Origin: a virus
Strand: one strand, 5' to 3'
Length of the DNA: 21,109 nucleotides
IMG/VR virus record: IMGVR_UViG_3300024432_000077
Span: 1-21,109 of that record
This document shows, piece after piece, positions 1-5,796 of the stretch. The notes beneath the pieces are model-generated. The model was not told the origin of the DNA and made no database searches. It saw only the letters and a list, made by a program, of their open reading frames with translations. The position numbers were made by a program, and so were the translations under genes. The number at the start of each line of letters is the position of its first letter. The stretch's first letter is position 1.

Positions 1-209
1 TAATCCAACAAATATATAGTATCTCCGACGCCTTTCGTCAAACTAGATACAGGGCCGACTTCATCTTCAGTAGGTTTATCTCCATATTCTATCATACTCA
101 ATACTTTATATTCTGGTATGTTGTGTCCAGGATGCATTCTTCCTGTAGGAGTAACTTTATATATATAAACCCAATTTAATTCAGAAGATATATAATATTG
201 ATCTTGCAT
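1..209 (-). CDS. Hypothetical protein, 3' end beyond the window
   Basis: A leftward reading frame starts with ATG at 209 and stays open for 69 codons to the window edge, so its C-terminus is missing. I do not recognise the product. The visible part is a soluble, mixed-charge polypeptide beginning MQDQYYISSELNWVYIYKV, with a glycine/proline/histidine stretch (GRMHPGHNIPEY) and no membrane segment or signal peptide. It lies 35 bases downstream of the next leftward gene and is probably co-transcribed with it. There is no canonical AGGAGG upstream; instead an 11-base motif TTGTAAGATAA (minus strand, 224-214) sits just before the start, and the same motif precedes the neighbouring gene. Confidence 0.6.
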   Translation of the reverse strand, partial: MQDQYYISSELNWVYIYKVTPTGRMHPGHNIPEYKVLSMIEYGDKPTEDEVGPVSSLTKGVGDTIYLLD

Positions 210-244
210 ATGGTTATCTTACAAGAAAAAAGAGATTACATAAC

Positions 245-424
245 TCATCTGCTATCATATACTCTCTTCTTTTTGTCTTTAAAGTAATCATCAAAAATAA
301 TATTTATGGCACTGTGTTTGTTTATTTGCGACACACGGTAGTAGTCTTTTGCCAACTTAAGAGCTTCACTCACACCTAAAACAATCAAGAGTTCTTCTTC
401 CCCAGTAGCCAACCAAATATCCAT
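245..424 (-). CDS. Small hypothetical protein, 59 aa
   Basis: A short leftward gene starts at ATG 424 and ends at TGA 247-245. The 59-aa product begins MDIWLATGEEELLIVLGVSE and looks like a compact helical protein with a basic C-terminal tail (KDKKKRVYDSR). I do not recognise the family. Support is the absence of any competing gene in the interval, a plausible amino-acid composition, and placement between a terminator hairpin upstream (445-470) and another leftward gene 35 bases downstream. The motif TTGTAAGATAA (minus strand, 442-432) precedes the start, as it does for the next gene; no consensus SD is visible. Confidence 0.55.
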   Translation of the reverse strand: MDIWLATGEEELLIVLGVSEALKLAKDYYRVSQINKHSAINIIFDDYFKDKKKRVYDSR

Positions 425-444
425 GATATATTTATCTTACAAAT

Positions 445-471
445 AAAGGGAGCCTGTTAGAGCTCCCTTTT
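445..471 (-). terminator. Hairpin terminator of the leftward two-gene unit
   Basis: A perfect 9-bp stem AAAGGGAGC (445-453) / GCTCCCTTT (462-470) encloses an 8-base loop. On the minus strand it follows the stop of the 489-1022 gene by about 18 bases, and the descending arm ends in a T-rich run (TTTATTTG). It is flanked by A/T on both sides, so it could work in either orientation, but only leftward genes read into it. It probably separates the 489-1363 transcript from the genes to its left. Confidence 0.7.
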
Positions 472-488
472 AAGTTAGTTGAAAGAGA

Positions 489-1022
489 TTAGTTTTCTTC
501 TTCTAAATCTTTGACTTTGATTTTTCTTTCAACTTTAGTGAAAGAACCTATCTCGTTAAAGATAAACTCAATAAGGTCTTTTTTGACCTTCTTTTTAATT
601 TCGGGTGTGAGGTCTAATTCTAACATAGCAGTTTCTTTGTCTTTAGATACAACTTTTTGTTCGTGGATAATCTCACACTCTTTTTTGTCTACTACGGTCA
701 CTTCGAAAACTTTCATCAAATTTTCCTCCTTAGTTTTATTTTCTTCTTTAGTTTCTTCTTTATCAAAAGCATCTTTAATTAGTTTTTTAAATTTGTCTTC
801 ATCAAAATCGCTACCGCTACTGTAGGGGTAAGTTGAAATCCACGGATATGGAGATATCTCAATTTTACCAATTTGTGGTTGGCACGGAGTATAATCTGGG
901 TCTCCCCAATAATGTTCTTTATAGTTTGGGTAAACTGCTGAAGTTCTACCATCTATCCAAGCTGTTAAATCTGTTCCATTCGATGTCGTTAATTTATAAT
1001 CCCAGTTGTTTTCATTGCTCAT
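489..1022 (-). CDS. Hypothetical protein, two-part, with strong internal start (177 aa)
   Basis: Product not recognised. ATG codons lie at 1025 and 1022; I prefer 1022 because GGAGG then sits 5 bases upstream, whereas the first ATG is only 2 bases away. The N-terminal half (about residues 1-75) is rich in Tyr, Trp and Pro (for example KEHYWGDPDYTPCQPQIGK). A Glu/Lys/Thr linker (about 88-102, KEETKEENKTKEEN) leads to a C-terminal domain of about 75 aa, with beta-like then helical segments and a charged tail. The linker DNA encodes a consensus AAGGAGG 8 bases before an in-frame ATG at 716, so the C-terminal domain may also be made alone. The gene lies 11 bases behind the 1034-1363 gene, whose stop overlaps the SD, and a terminator hairpin follows it. 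Confidence 0.75.
   Translation of the reverse strand: MSNENNWDYKLTTSNGTDLTAWIDGRTSAVYPNYKEHYWGDPDYTPCQPQIGKIEISPYPWISTYPYSSGSDFDEDKFKKLIKDAFDKEETKEENKTKEENLMKVFEVTVVDKKECEIIHEQKVVSKDKETAMLELDLTPEIKKKVKKDLIEFIFNEIGSFTKVERKIKVKDLEEEN
714..731 (-). promoter_or_regulatory. Internal ribosome binding site and in-frame start
   Basis: On the minus strand AAGGAGG (731-725), 8 spacer bases and ATG (716-714) lie inside and in frame with the 489-1022 gene. Initiation here would give a separate 75-aa protein (MKVFEVTVVDKKECEII...) ending at 489. This SD is closer to consensus than those of many genes in the window. The low-complexity Glu/Lys linker it encodes could produce such a purine-rich string by chance, so dual initiation is an inference. 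Confidence 0.5.
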
Positions 1023-1033
1023 CATTGCCTCCT

Positions 1034-1363
1034 CTATTCTATTTCTATATCCTTTGCCGAAGTATACATTTGAGCTGCATTAGAAGTCCCATCGCTACTA
1101 CTTTCACCTATACAACTGTACGAAACATTATTAAGTTGAAGTTTATTCTCTGAGAAGTTAAGAGACCATTGAGATGGATTGCTTAATGACAAACTCCTTA
1201 TACTGTCGCTAGAAACTAAATCTGGTAAATCACTTATCTCATGGCCTAATCGCCACTTCATATAGCCTTCTAATTCTTGCGAAGCTTTCCCTTTAAATTT
1301 CTCTTTGAATTTATCCCAGACTTTCGAGTCGAATGATACTCCAGCTTGTTTTTTACCGCTCAT
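1034..1363 (-). CDS. Possible ribbon-helix-helix (Arc/MetJ-like) DNA-binding protein
   Basis: The 109-aa leftward gene starts at ATG 1363 behind CGGAGAT (SD-like) and ends at TAG 1036-1034. The N-terminal 40 residues (KKQAGVSFDSKVWDKFKEKF then a second helix ending MKWRLGHE) resemble a ribbon-helix-helix fold: one short strand with alternating residues, then two amphipathic helices. The C-terminal 65 residues are Ser/Asn rich and match nothing I recognise. It is the first gene of the leftward unit, next to the divergent control region at 1364-1546, where an autoregulator would be expected, but the DNA-binding role is inference from a weak pattern. Alternatively it is a small structural or unknown phage protein. 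Confidence 0.65.
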   Translation of the reverse strand: MSGKKQAGVSFDSKVWDKFKEKFKGKASQELEGYMKWRLGHEISDLPDLVSSDSIRSLSLSNPSQWSLNFSENKLQLNNVSYSCIGESSSDGTSNAAQMYTSAKDIEIE

Positions 1364-1546
1364 AATTTTATCTCCGTTATATATATAGGATATATATAAA
1401 TTAACTTATGCGTCTATCACGATTATTTGAGAAATTTCTAAAAAACTTTCAATCGTGCCAAGTGTCTCACGATTGCTAGTAGAAACAAATAACTTCTCAA
1501 CTAACTACAAGATAATTCTAAGAAACTTTACAGGAACGTATAAGAA
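1364..1546. promoter_or_regulatory. Divergent control region with nested inverted repeats
   Basis: This 183-base gap separates the leftward unit from the rightward virion operon, so both transcripts probably start here. It holds a perfect 10-bp inverted repeat TTATATATAT (1377-1386) / ATATATATAA (1390-1399) with a 3-base AGG spacer. It also holds three copies of a heptamer in alternating orientation: CACGATT (1418-1424), AATCGTG (1451-1457) and CACGATT (1468-1474). The last two are the core of an 8-bp hairpin CAATCGTG/CACGATTG with a 10-base loop. An outer pair TTGAGAA (1427-1433) / TTCTCAA (1494-1500) flanks that hairpin. The TA-rich dyad may supply -10 elements in both directions; no convincing -35/-10 pair or T4 late promoter could be fixed by eye. 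Confidence 0.6.
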
Positions 1547-2374
1547 ATGAGTGATGTATATTATGTACCTTTAATGGCAGAGAACGGAGAATTCATTCTC
1601 ACTGAAGCTGGTGAGCAACTTACAACAGAAGAAGAATTACCTATTAATGACACTGCTCCTACTGGTTCAGGTGGAGTTTACAATTCAATCAAGAATTTCA
1701 TCATGAGAAGACTCGGATATCCTCGAGTCAAAGTCTACATGGTTGAAGAGCAACTTAATGATTGTATCTGGCTTTCTATCAATAGGTATTTCGAATATAA
1801 AGATGTTAATATAATGTCACATAATATGAACTCTCCAAGTGGGCAGAATTCATTTGATCTCCCGCCACAAATAGTACCAGAATTTATTCATGAAGTAATA
1901 TTCAAACCTTCCGATCCTTTGCTTTCTCTTACGGGAGTTATGCAGGATGTTTATATTTTGTATTATCTACAAAATGCAGGTGGCGCTTCTAACTTCATTG
2001 TTGATTACTGGATGACTTTGGCAAGTTATGAAGAGTATGTCAGAGTTCTTGGTAATCAACCACACTGGGAATATCTCAACGGAAAACTTTATGTATACCC
2101 AACTCCATCGATTGACTATAACTTAGTAATCAAATACATGGAAATTCCAGGTGAAACAGTTATCGAGAATACCAGGTGGGTTAGAGAATATTCATTAGCT
2201 CAAGCTAAAATGGTTGAAGGAGAAATACGTTCTAAGTTTAGTTCATTCACTGCTGGATCTGGTGAGATTAGTTTGAATGGAGATGCTCTAAAAGCAGAAG
2301 CATCACAAGAAATTCAGAAGCTTGAAGATGAACTTTTCAGCAAGCAGATTCCTCTCGGATTTATAATGGGTTAG
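1547..2374 (+). CDS. 13: Neck protein, T4 gp13-like
   Basis: The 275-aa product resembles the T4 gp13 neck family, which sits with gp14 at the head-tail junction and lets the filled head join the tail. After a 40-aa N-terminal extension (beginning MSDVYYVPLMAENGEFILTE), the segment FIMRRLGYPRVKVYMVEEQL at 51-70 followed by NDCIWLSINRYFEYKD matches the hallmark N-terminal helix-strand-helix of gp13 (in T4, roughly ILRRLGAPIINVELTPDQI...). T4 gp13 is about 309 aa, so the length fits. It opens the rightward virion operon, with gp14-, gp15-, sheath- and tube-like genes downstream. No strong SD precedes the start (AGGAACGTATAAGA). The assignment rests on recalled family patterns plus gene order. 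Confidence 0.75.
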   Translation: MSDVYYVPLMAENGEFILTEAGEQLTTEEELPINDTAPTGSGGVYNSIKNFIMRRLGYPRVKVYMVEEQLNDCIWLSINRYFEYKDVNIMSHNMNSPSGQNSFDLPPQIVPEFIHEVIFKPSDPLLSLTGVMQDVYILYYLQNAGGASNFIVDYWMTLASYEEYVRVLGNQPHWEYLNGKLYVYPTPSIDYNLVIKYMEIPGETVIENTRWVREYSLAQAKMVEGEIRSKFSSFTAGSGEISLNGDALKAEASQEIQKLEDELFSKQIPLGFIMG

Positions 2375-2377
2375 AAT

Positions 2378-2629
2378 ATGAAGTATTACGGATGGATTGG
2401 ACTAAATCTTCCAGAAAATAGAATTGATTTCATAGTCCAAGAAATTAAGGAAATTTTATCAATGATTGGAGGAGACAGAGTTTCTGCCATAATGGGAAAA
2501 GTTTTATTTATTAATCATCCAGGAGAAGAGTTTTCTTCGGAGCAATCAGTAATTATTTCTAAAGAATTAATATGTAATACTTTACAAGAAGCTATGCATA
2601 ACGTTGTAATAGAGGTTTTTAAGTGGTAA
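2378..2629 (+). CDS. Small hypothetical protein, 83 aa
   Basis: Starts 3 bases after the neck-gene stop. The 83-aa product begins MKYYGWIGLNLPENRIDFIV and appears mixed alpha/beta, with one probable amphipathic helix (about 16-30) and a C-terminal helix; it has no signal peptide or cysteine motif. I do not recognise it. It is the first of six small genes between the gp13-like and probable gp14-like genes. The SD is weak, so translation may depend on reinitiation from the gene before. Its last codons overlap the GTG start of the next gene by 7 bases. Confidence 0.7.
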   Translation: MKYYGWIGLNLPENRIDFIVQEIKEILSMIGGDRVSAIMGKVLFINHPGEEFSSEQSVIISKELICNTLQEAMHNVVIEVFKW

Positions 2630-2904
2630 AAAATTTTAGAAAAGGATTAGTAACATTTTCTAGAGCTGAAGAGGCATTGTATATTGTAAAAGACTTTTCT
2701 CCAACTGAGATGATGAGTTTTATTATGGTAACGAATTCACAAAATTGGGACGATACTGAAGCCATAACAAAAATAGGATATATAAAAGTTAATGAATTAG
2801 ATTTTAGTACTGAAGACGAAGAGATTGCTACTTCTAATCAAATGAGAAATGGAATAAAACAAATATTTGAATTTAAGTTGGTAATACGTCGTGAAATTAA
2901 TTGA
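2623..2904 (+). CDS. Small hypothetical protein, 93 aa (GTG start)
   Basis: Begins at GTG 2623 inside the end of the preceding gene, with AGAGG (2611-2615) 7 bases upstream; no in-frame ATG occurs near the N-terminus. The product (MVKNFRKGLVTFSRAEEALY...) is soluble and acidic in its second half (LDFSTEDEEIATSNQ), ending in a basic strand (FEFKLVIRREIN). Function is not recognised. Position in the neck-gene block suggests a minor virion or assembly role, but that is only context. It overlaps the next gene by 14 bases. Confidence 0.65.
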   Translation: MVKNFRKGLVTFSRAEEALYIVKDFSPTEMMSFIMVTNSQNWDDTEAITKIGYIKVNELDFSTEDEEIATSNQMRNGIKQIFEFKLVIRREIN

Positions 2905-3169
2905 AGCTATGGAAAAGATACAACCTCGTTATGGAACGACTTTCTATGCAGATATAGAAACAGACAAAAAGTCTAAAGTAAAAACTAAAATGGATAGATG
3001 GGGAGCAATCTTGAAAAAGGGAGAACCTTTATCTATCACTCACGCTGTAAATAAAGTACCAAGAATCGAAATCGGTAGTCTGATCTCTAAGTTAAGCAGA
3101 TCTCGCTACAAAAAATATCAAGGAACTGAAGTTGCAATCAGTAAGCTTAAATGGAGGAGAGGCTACTAA
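2891..3169 (+). CDS. Small basic hypothetical protein, 92 aa (GTG start)
   Basis: Starts at GTG 2891, overlapping the gene before it; no ATG lies in frame until MEKIQPRYGTT, 6 codons later. The 92-aa product is strongly basic (many Lys/Arg, ending SKLKWRRGY) with no recognisable motif. A nucleic-acid or phosphate-rich partner is conceivable from charge alone. Its TAA stop shares one base with the ATG of the next gene (TAATG), an arrangement repeated at several junctions in this window and consistent with coupled translation. Confidence 0.65.
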   Translation: MKLIEAMEKIQPRYGTTFYADIETDKKSKVKTKMDRWGAILKKGEPLSITHAVNKVPRIEIGSLISKLSRSRYKKYQGTEVAISKLKWRRGY

Positions 3170-3345
3170 TGAAATTGAAAAAAATAATCGATCAATTCTC
3201 TGAAGATAATTTGAAAGAAGAGAAAAAATCTGGCACATTTAAGTGCTCGATATGTGGAAGCAAAGTTCTCAAGAACACGGGATACTGTGTTAAATGTAAG
3301 AAGAAAGTATCATCTGGTGTAAAAGGCGAGGGAGATGATCAATAG
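3169..3345 (+). CDS. Small zinc-ribbon protein, 58 aa
   Basis: The product has a four-cysteine zinc-ribbon pattern, C26-x2-C29 and C40-x2-C43 (CSICG...CVKC), within a Lys-rich 58-aa chain. I chose ATG 3169 over the in-frame ATG at 3151 because GGAGGAGAGG (3153-3162) ends 6 bases before it and the preceding stop overlaps it as TAATG. The ribbon suggests nucleic-acid or protein binding, but no partner can be named. It sits among small genes inserted in the neck module and overlaps the following gene by 11 bases. Confidence 0.7.
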   Translation: MKLKKIIDQFSEDNLKEEKKSGTFKCSICGSKVLKNTGYCVKCKKKVSSGVKGEGDDQ

Positions 3346-3625
3346 TCCAGAAGATTTAAGAGGCAAGTGGTTTAGTAATGTTGCAGGAAAACCACAAAAT
3401 TATTATTTTGTACTTTTAGTTAAACTTTTAACGAGTAGTCATTTTATTACTGAATATATTAGAGTCGAATCAAAGAGAACAATGCTGGGTCAAAGTACCA
3501 TAATACCATGGGACAATTTCCGCATGTGGGGAGAACCTGTAAAAGATCTTATCACTCTGACTAGAGTAAGACGCAGAGCTATAAAAGGAATGTTCGCGAA
3601 ACAAGAAATAATAGAAGATGCTTAA
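3335..3625 (+). CDS. Hypothetical protein, first of a tandem paralogous pair (96 aa)
   Basis: Function not recognised. The 96-aa protein shares an obvious pattern with the next gene: an N-terminal P-x-x-L-x-G-x-WFSNV motif, a YYFVL strand about ten residues later, a central W-x-x-(F/L)-(R/K)-MWG-(E/D)-P motif, and a C-terminal LTxxRxxAIKG. That argues for a tandem duplication followed by divergence. The strand-rich pattern with conserved Trp and Gly suggests a small beta-barrel (SH3-like) fold, which is inference. ATG 3335 follows GGCGAGGGAG. It ends 8 bases inside the second copy. Confidence 0.7.
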   Translation: MINSPEDLRGKWFSNVAGKPQNYYFVLLVKLLTSSHFITEYIRVESKRTMLGQSTIIPWDNFRMWGEPVKDLITLTRVRRRAIKGMFAKQEIIEDA

Positions 3626-3893
3626 TGACCCAAAAGAATTAATAGGAAATTGGTTTAGTAATGTTACTGGACGACATGATTTTTACTTCGTATTAGAAGT
3701 TAATAAGATAAAGACTCCTACGATATTGCCGGAGTATGGCGAGTTTGTTACAAGACATGTCAAAATTCAACCAAAGAAGGTTAAAGCAGTAAGAGTTGTT
3801 TGGAAAGACTTAAAAATGTGGGGAGATCCCATAACAAATTTAAGCACTCTTACTAAATTAAGGTACAAAGCTATAAAAGGAATAATAAAATAA
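3618..3893 (+). CDS. Hypothetical protein, second of a tandem paralogous pair (91 aa)
   Basis: A 91-aa paralogue of the preceding gene. It keeps the WFSNV-T-G motif, the FYFVLEV strand, the VVWKDLKMWGDP motif and the closing LTKLRYKAIKG. The middle loop (about residues 31-47) differs in length and sequence between the copies, so they may have distinct contacts. Conservation of the Trp/Gly framework suggests both are functional. No family could be named. Its stop overlaps the start of the next gene as TAATG, so the two are likely translated in step. Confidence 0.7.
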   Translation: MLNDPKELIGNWFSNVTGRHDFYFVLEVNKIKTPTILPEYGEFVTRHVKIQPKKVKAVRVVWKDLKMWGDPITNLSTLTKLRYKAIKGIIK

Positions 3894-4411
3894 TGCCAAT
3901 ATATGAATTTGAGCTTTTTGAAGAAGGCGAAAAAATTGAAATGGAACTCTTTAATGAAGTTGATCAAGAGAAGATCAACATCGAAGGAGCACCATTTATA
4001 ATTTGGAAATTCGACTTAGAAGCAACAAAAGAAACTGACGATTCTATACCAGACGACGGGATAGATCTTAATGATTTATATGGAGAAGCATTACCAGAGA
4101 ACATGGTATTTGTTGGTCCATACGGTCCACTGAAAGGGTCATTCTTAGAACCAACGTGGACGCAAGAACTTAGAGCTTTTGGTATTACAGAACCAGAAGA
4201 AGTCAATATTAAATTCAATAAGGATAGCGTCATAGAGTTGCTTGGCAGACCGTTTATGATAGGAGATATTATCCAATCGCACAGAGAAAAACACTACATC
4301 GTAGAAGATGCTTATGTAAGCGAAGAGACACCTCTATGGGCTTACATCCATATAAATGTTATAGGAAGAAAGGTAGACACGACTCAGATTAATCTGCCTC
4401 AAACTGACTAA
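3893..4411 (+). CDS. Probable neck protein, T4 gp14-like
   Basis: The 172-aa protein is acidic at its N-terminus. Its C-terminal half has the layout I associate with T4 gp14: a segment on tail/axis orientation (ELRAFGITEPEEVNIKFNKD), then a GD-(I/L)-I strand (MIGDIIQSHREKHYIVEDAY) and a W-containing strand (PLWAYIHINVIGRKVD). T4 gp14 is 256 aa, so this would be a shortened version. gp14 binds gp13 at the connector to form the neck. Gene order (gp13-like upstream, gp15-like downstream) supports the call, but the similarity is recalled by eye and modest. A different head-tail connector protein is the main alternative. Both ends overlap neighbours as TAATG. Confidence 0.5.
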   Translation: MPIYEFELFEEGEKIEMELFNEVDQEKINIEGAPFIIWKFDLEATKETDDSIPDDGIDLNDLYGEALPENMVFVGPYGPLKGSFLEPTWTQELRAFGITEPEEVNIKFNKDSVIELLGRPFMIGDIIQSHREKHYIVEDAYVSEETPLWAYIHINVIGRKVDTTQINLPQTD

Positions 4412-4863
4412 TGGCTAACTACGAAATAACGATTAGATTGAATAAAAAAGAGATGCCGAGATTCAAAGAAAAATTTGGCGAAATGGTAATGAAAGAAGCT
4501 GGTCCAAAAGTAGTAAAAGCTATTAAAGATATCTTCTTATACAAAAATATGGAACCAGGTACAGGAAAAGGTTGGGGAGATTTCTTAGCCTCGAGCGCTG
4601 GAGTACTACCAGCAGCTATAATGCAAAACATACAAAATAAATATATAAATCATGGCGCTGGCACTTCAACTGGTGTACAGCTTAGATCAATAGCCAAGCC
4701 AAAAGGTGAAGAAATTATTATTAAAGCTGAACTCTCAAAAGAGGCATCTACAAAATTCGTTAACTATAATCCAGAAGCTATAATGAGAATAATAAGTAGA
4801 CTCGATCCTTCTACAGCTAAAGCAATATTTGAAAGAGCAGTAGAAAAAGCAGGGCTAGATTAA
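4411..4863 (+). CDS. Hypothetical protein in the neck module, 150 aa
   Basis: A 150-aa basic protein not recognised at sequence level. It starts with a strand (NYEITIRLN), followed by long amphipathic helices (KEMPRFKEKFGEMVMKEAG), a Gly-rich turn (EPGTGKGWGDFL), a strand pair near residues 100-107 (EEIIIKAEL) and C-terminal helices. The position between probable gp14-like and gp15-like genes suggests a connector or tail-completion role, as for the small helix-strand proteins at this place in other tailed phages; that is inference from order only. It is joined to both neighbours by TAATG overlaps. Confidence 0.65.
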   Translation: MANYEITIRLNKKEMPRFKEKFGEMVMKEAGPKVVKAIKDIFLYKNMEPGTGKGWGDFLASSAGVLPAAIMQNIQNKYINHGAGTSTGVQLRSIAKPKGEEIIIKAELSKEASTKFVNYNPEAIMRIISRLDPSTAKAIFERAVEKAGLD

Positions 4864-5588
4864 TGCATACAAATTATCCAATTTTCGCAGAGTATAATTA
4901 CTATCTCAAGAAATGGTTAGTAAGTTTAATGCAACTTCCAAGAATTACTAATCTCGGTTTAGAAATACCAGTTGTATATAGTTCACCTCGTAGAGCATTT
5001 GCTCTTGGAGGATCTGAATCAACCGTAGGTGGAGAAGGTGGAGAGCCACTCTACTCGCCACCTAACGAGGGCAACAACTTCTTACCTATTATGACTTTTC
5101 GATTAAATGCTATCGCACCAGTACTTGGAAAAACTATTCCCTACGAGCACGTTTTAGTCAAACAAGTGAAAGATAATAATAACAATGTTATCGGATATAG
5201 TAAAAATAAACCTTTACTAGTTTACGAAGTTGGTTACATTGGGACATTGTATGCTGCACTGATGCAAGATGCAGATATTTTGATGTTTAAGTTTATGACA
5301 GAATTTAAACCAAATGCCAACGTTTGGATCGGTCCTTGTGATAAAGCAGGAGATTCAAATTATGGCGTATGGGCTCATATGATTTTAGATGGTATTGCTG
5401 ATGCAACAGAATATGAGCCACTAGATATAGGTGAAAGAGTGGTAAGAAAAGATTTCAGTTGGACGATAACAGATGCATTCGTACCAACAACAGAAGCTGA
5501 ACTTGACACAGATATAATTGAAGAAATATATACCGACCTTTATACTGGAATATATGTTCAAGAGGTTGAAATAGAGGTCAACGAGTAA
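4863..5588 (+). CDS. 15: Tail completion and sheath stabiliser protein, T4 gp15-like
   Basis: The 241-aa product matches the layout of T4 gp15 (272 aa), the hexameric ring that caps tube and sheath at the head-proximal end of the tail and takes part in head-tail joining. Recognisable blocks in order are a YNYYLKKWLVSLMQLPRI helix near the N-terminus, a VPxxYxSPRRAFAL-like strand (IPVVYSSPRRAFAL), LPIMTFRLNAI, a Tyr-rich strand/helix with TLYAALMQDADILMFKF, and FSWTITDAFVPT before an acidic tail. Its place a little upstream of the sheath gene agrees. The stop is followed after a 7-base gap by a 66-aa gene. Confidence 0.75.
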   Translation: MHTNYPIFAEYNYYLKKWLVSLMQLPRITNLGLEIPVVYSSPRRAFALGGSESTVGGEGGEPLYSPPNEGNNFLPIMTFRLNAIAPVLGKTIPYEHVLVKQVKDNNNNVIGYSKNKPLLVYEVGYIGTLYAALMQDADILMFKFMTEFKPNANVWIGPCDKAGDSNYGVWAHMILDGIADATEYEPLDIGERVVRKDFSWTITDAFVPTTEAELDTDIIEEIYTDLYTGIYVQEVEIEVNE

Positions 5589-5595
5589 GATAAAT

Positions 5596-5796
5596 ATGAA
5601 ATATTTAGTAAAGAATAAAACAACAAAAAATATTGTATTATTAATTAACGGCTCTACACATTTCTTATATCCAAAAAACAATAAGAAAGGTAGGAACCAA
5701 TTAGTGGTGGACGAATTAACACCACAACTTAAAAATATTAAGAAATTAAAATTCATACAAATTTCTAAAGTGGAAAAGACTAAGGAGGCTTATTAA
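5596..5796 (+). CDS. Small protein preceding the sheath gene, 66 aa
   Basis: A 66-aa basic, strand-rich protein (MKYLVKNKTTKNIVLLINGS...). I do not recognise a family. Short beta proteins in this position, immediately before the sheath gene, occur in other contractile phages (for example the Mu region), so a small virion or assembly role is a fair guess. No clear SD is visible before the ATG (TAAGATAAAT). Its stop overlaps the sheath ATG as TAATG, and the sheath SD AAGGAGG lies inside its last codons. Confidence 0.65.
   Translation: MKYLVKNKTTKNIVLLINGSTHFLYPKNNKKGRNQLVVDELTPQLKNIKKLKFIQISKVEKTKEAY

Noticed and set aside
511-1153. Rightward open frames at 511-825 and 833-1153
   Set aside because: They lie opposite the leftward 489-1022 and 1034-1363 genes, lack SD sequences, and encode Ser/Phe/Leu-rich shadow-type peptides.
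1376-1400. T4-type late promoter (TATAAATA-like) in TA-rich sequence
   Set aside because: The run resembles many TA-rich sites here, some inside genes, so the match carries no weight without transcript mapping.
3151-3168. Upstream ATG for the 3169 zinc-ribbon gene
   Set aside because: The SD GGAGGAGAGG overlaps this ATG and can only serve the one at 3169, which also forms a TAATG junction.
5421-5756. Leftward 111-codon frame
   Set aside because: It is antisense to the gp15-like and 66-aa genes; its Phe/Tyr/Cys-rich composition is typical of antisense translation of AT-rich coding DNA.
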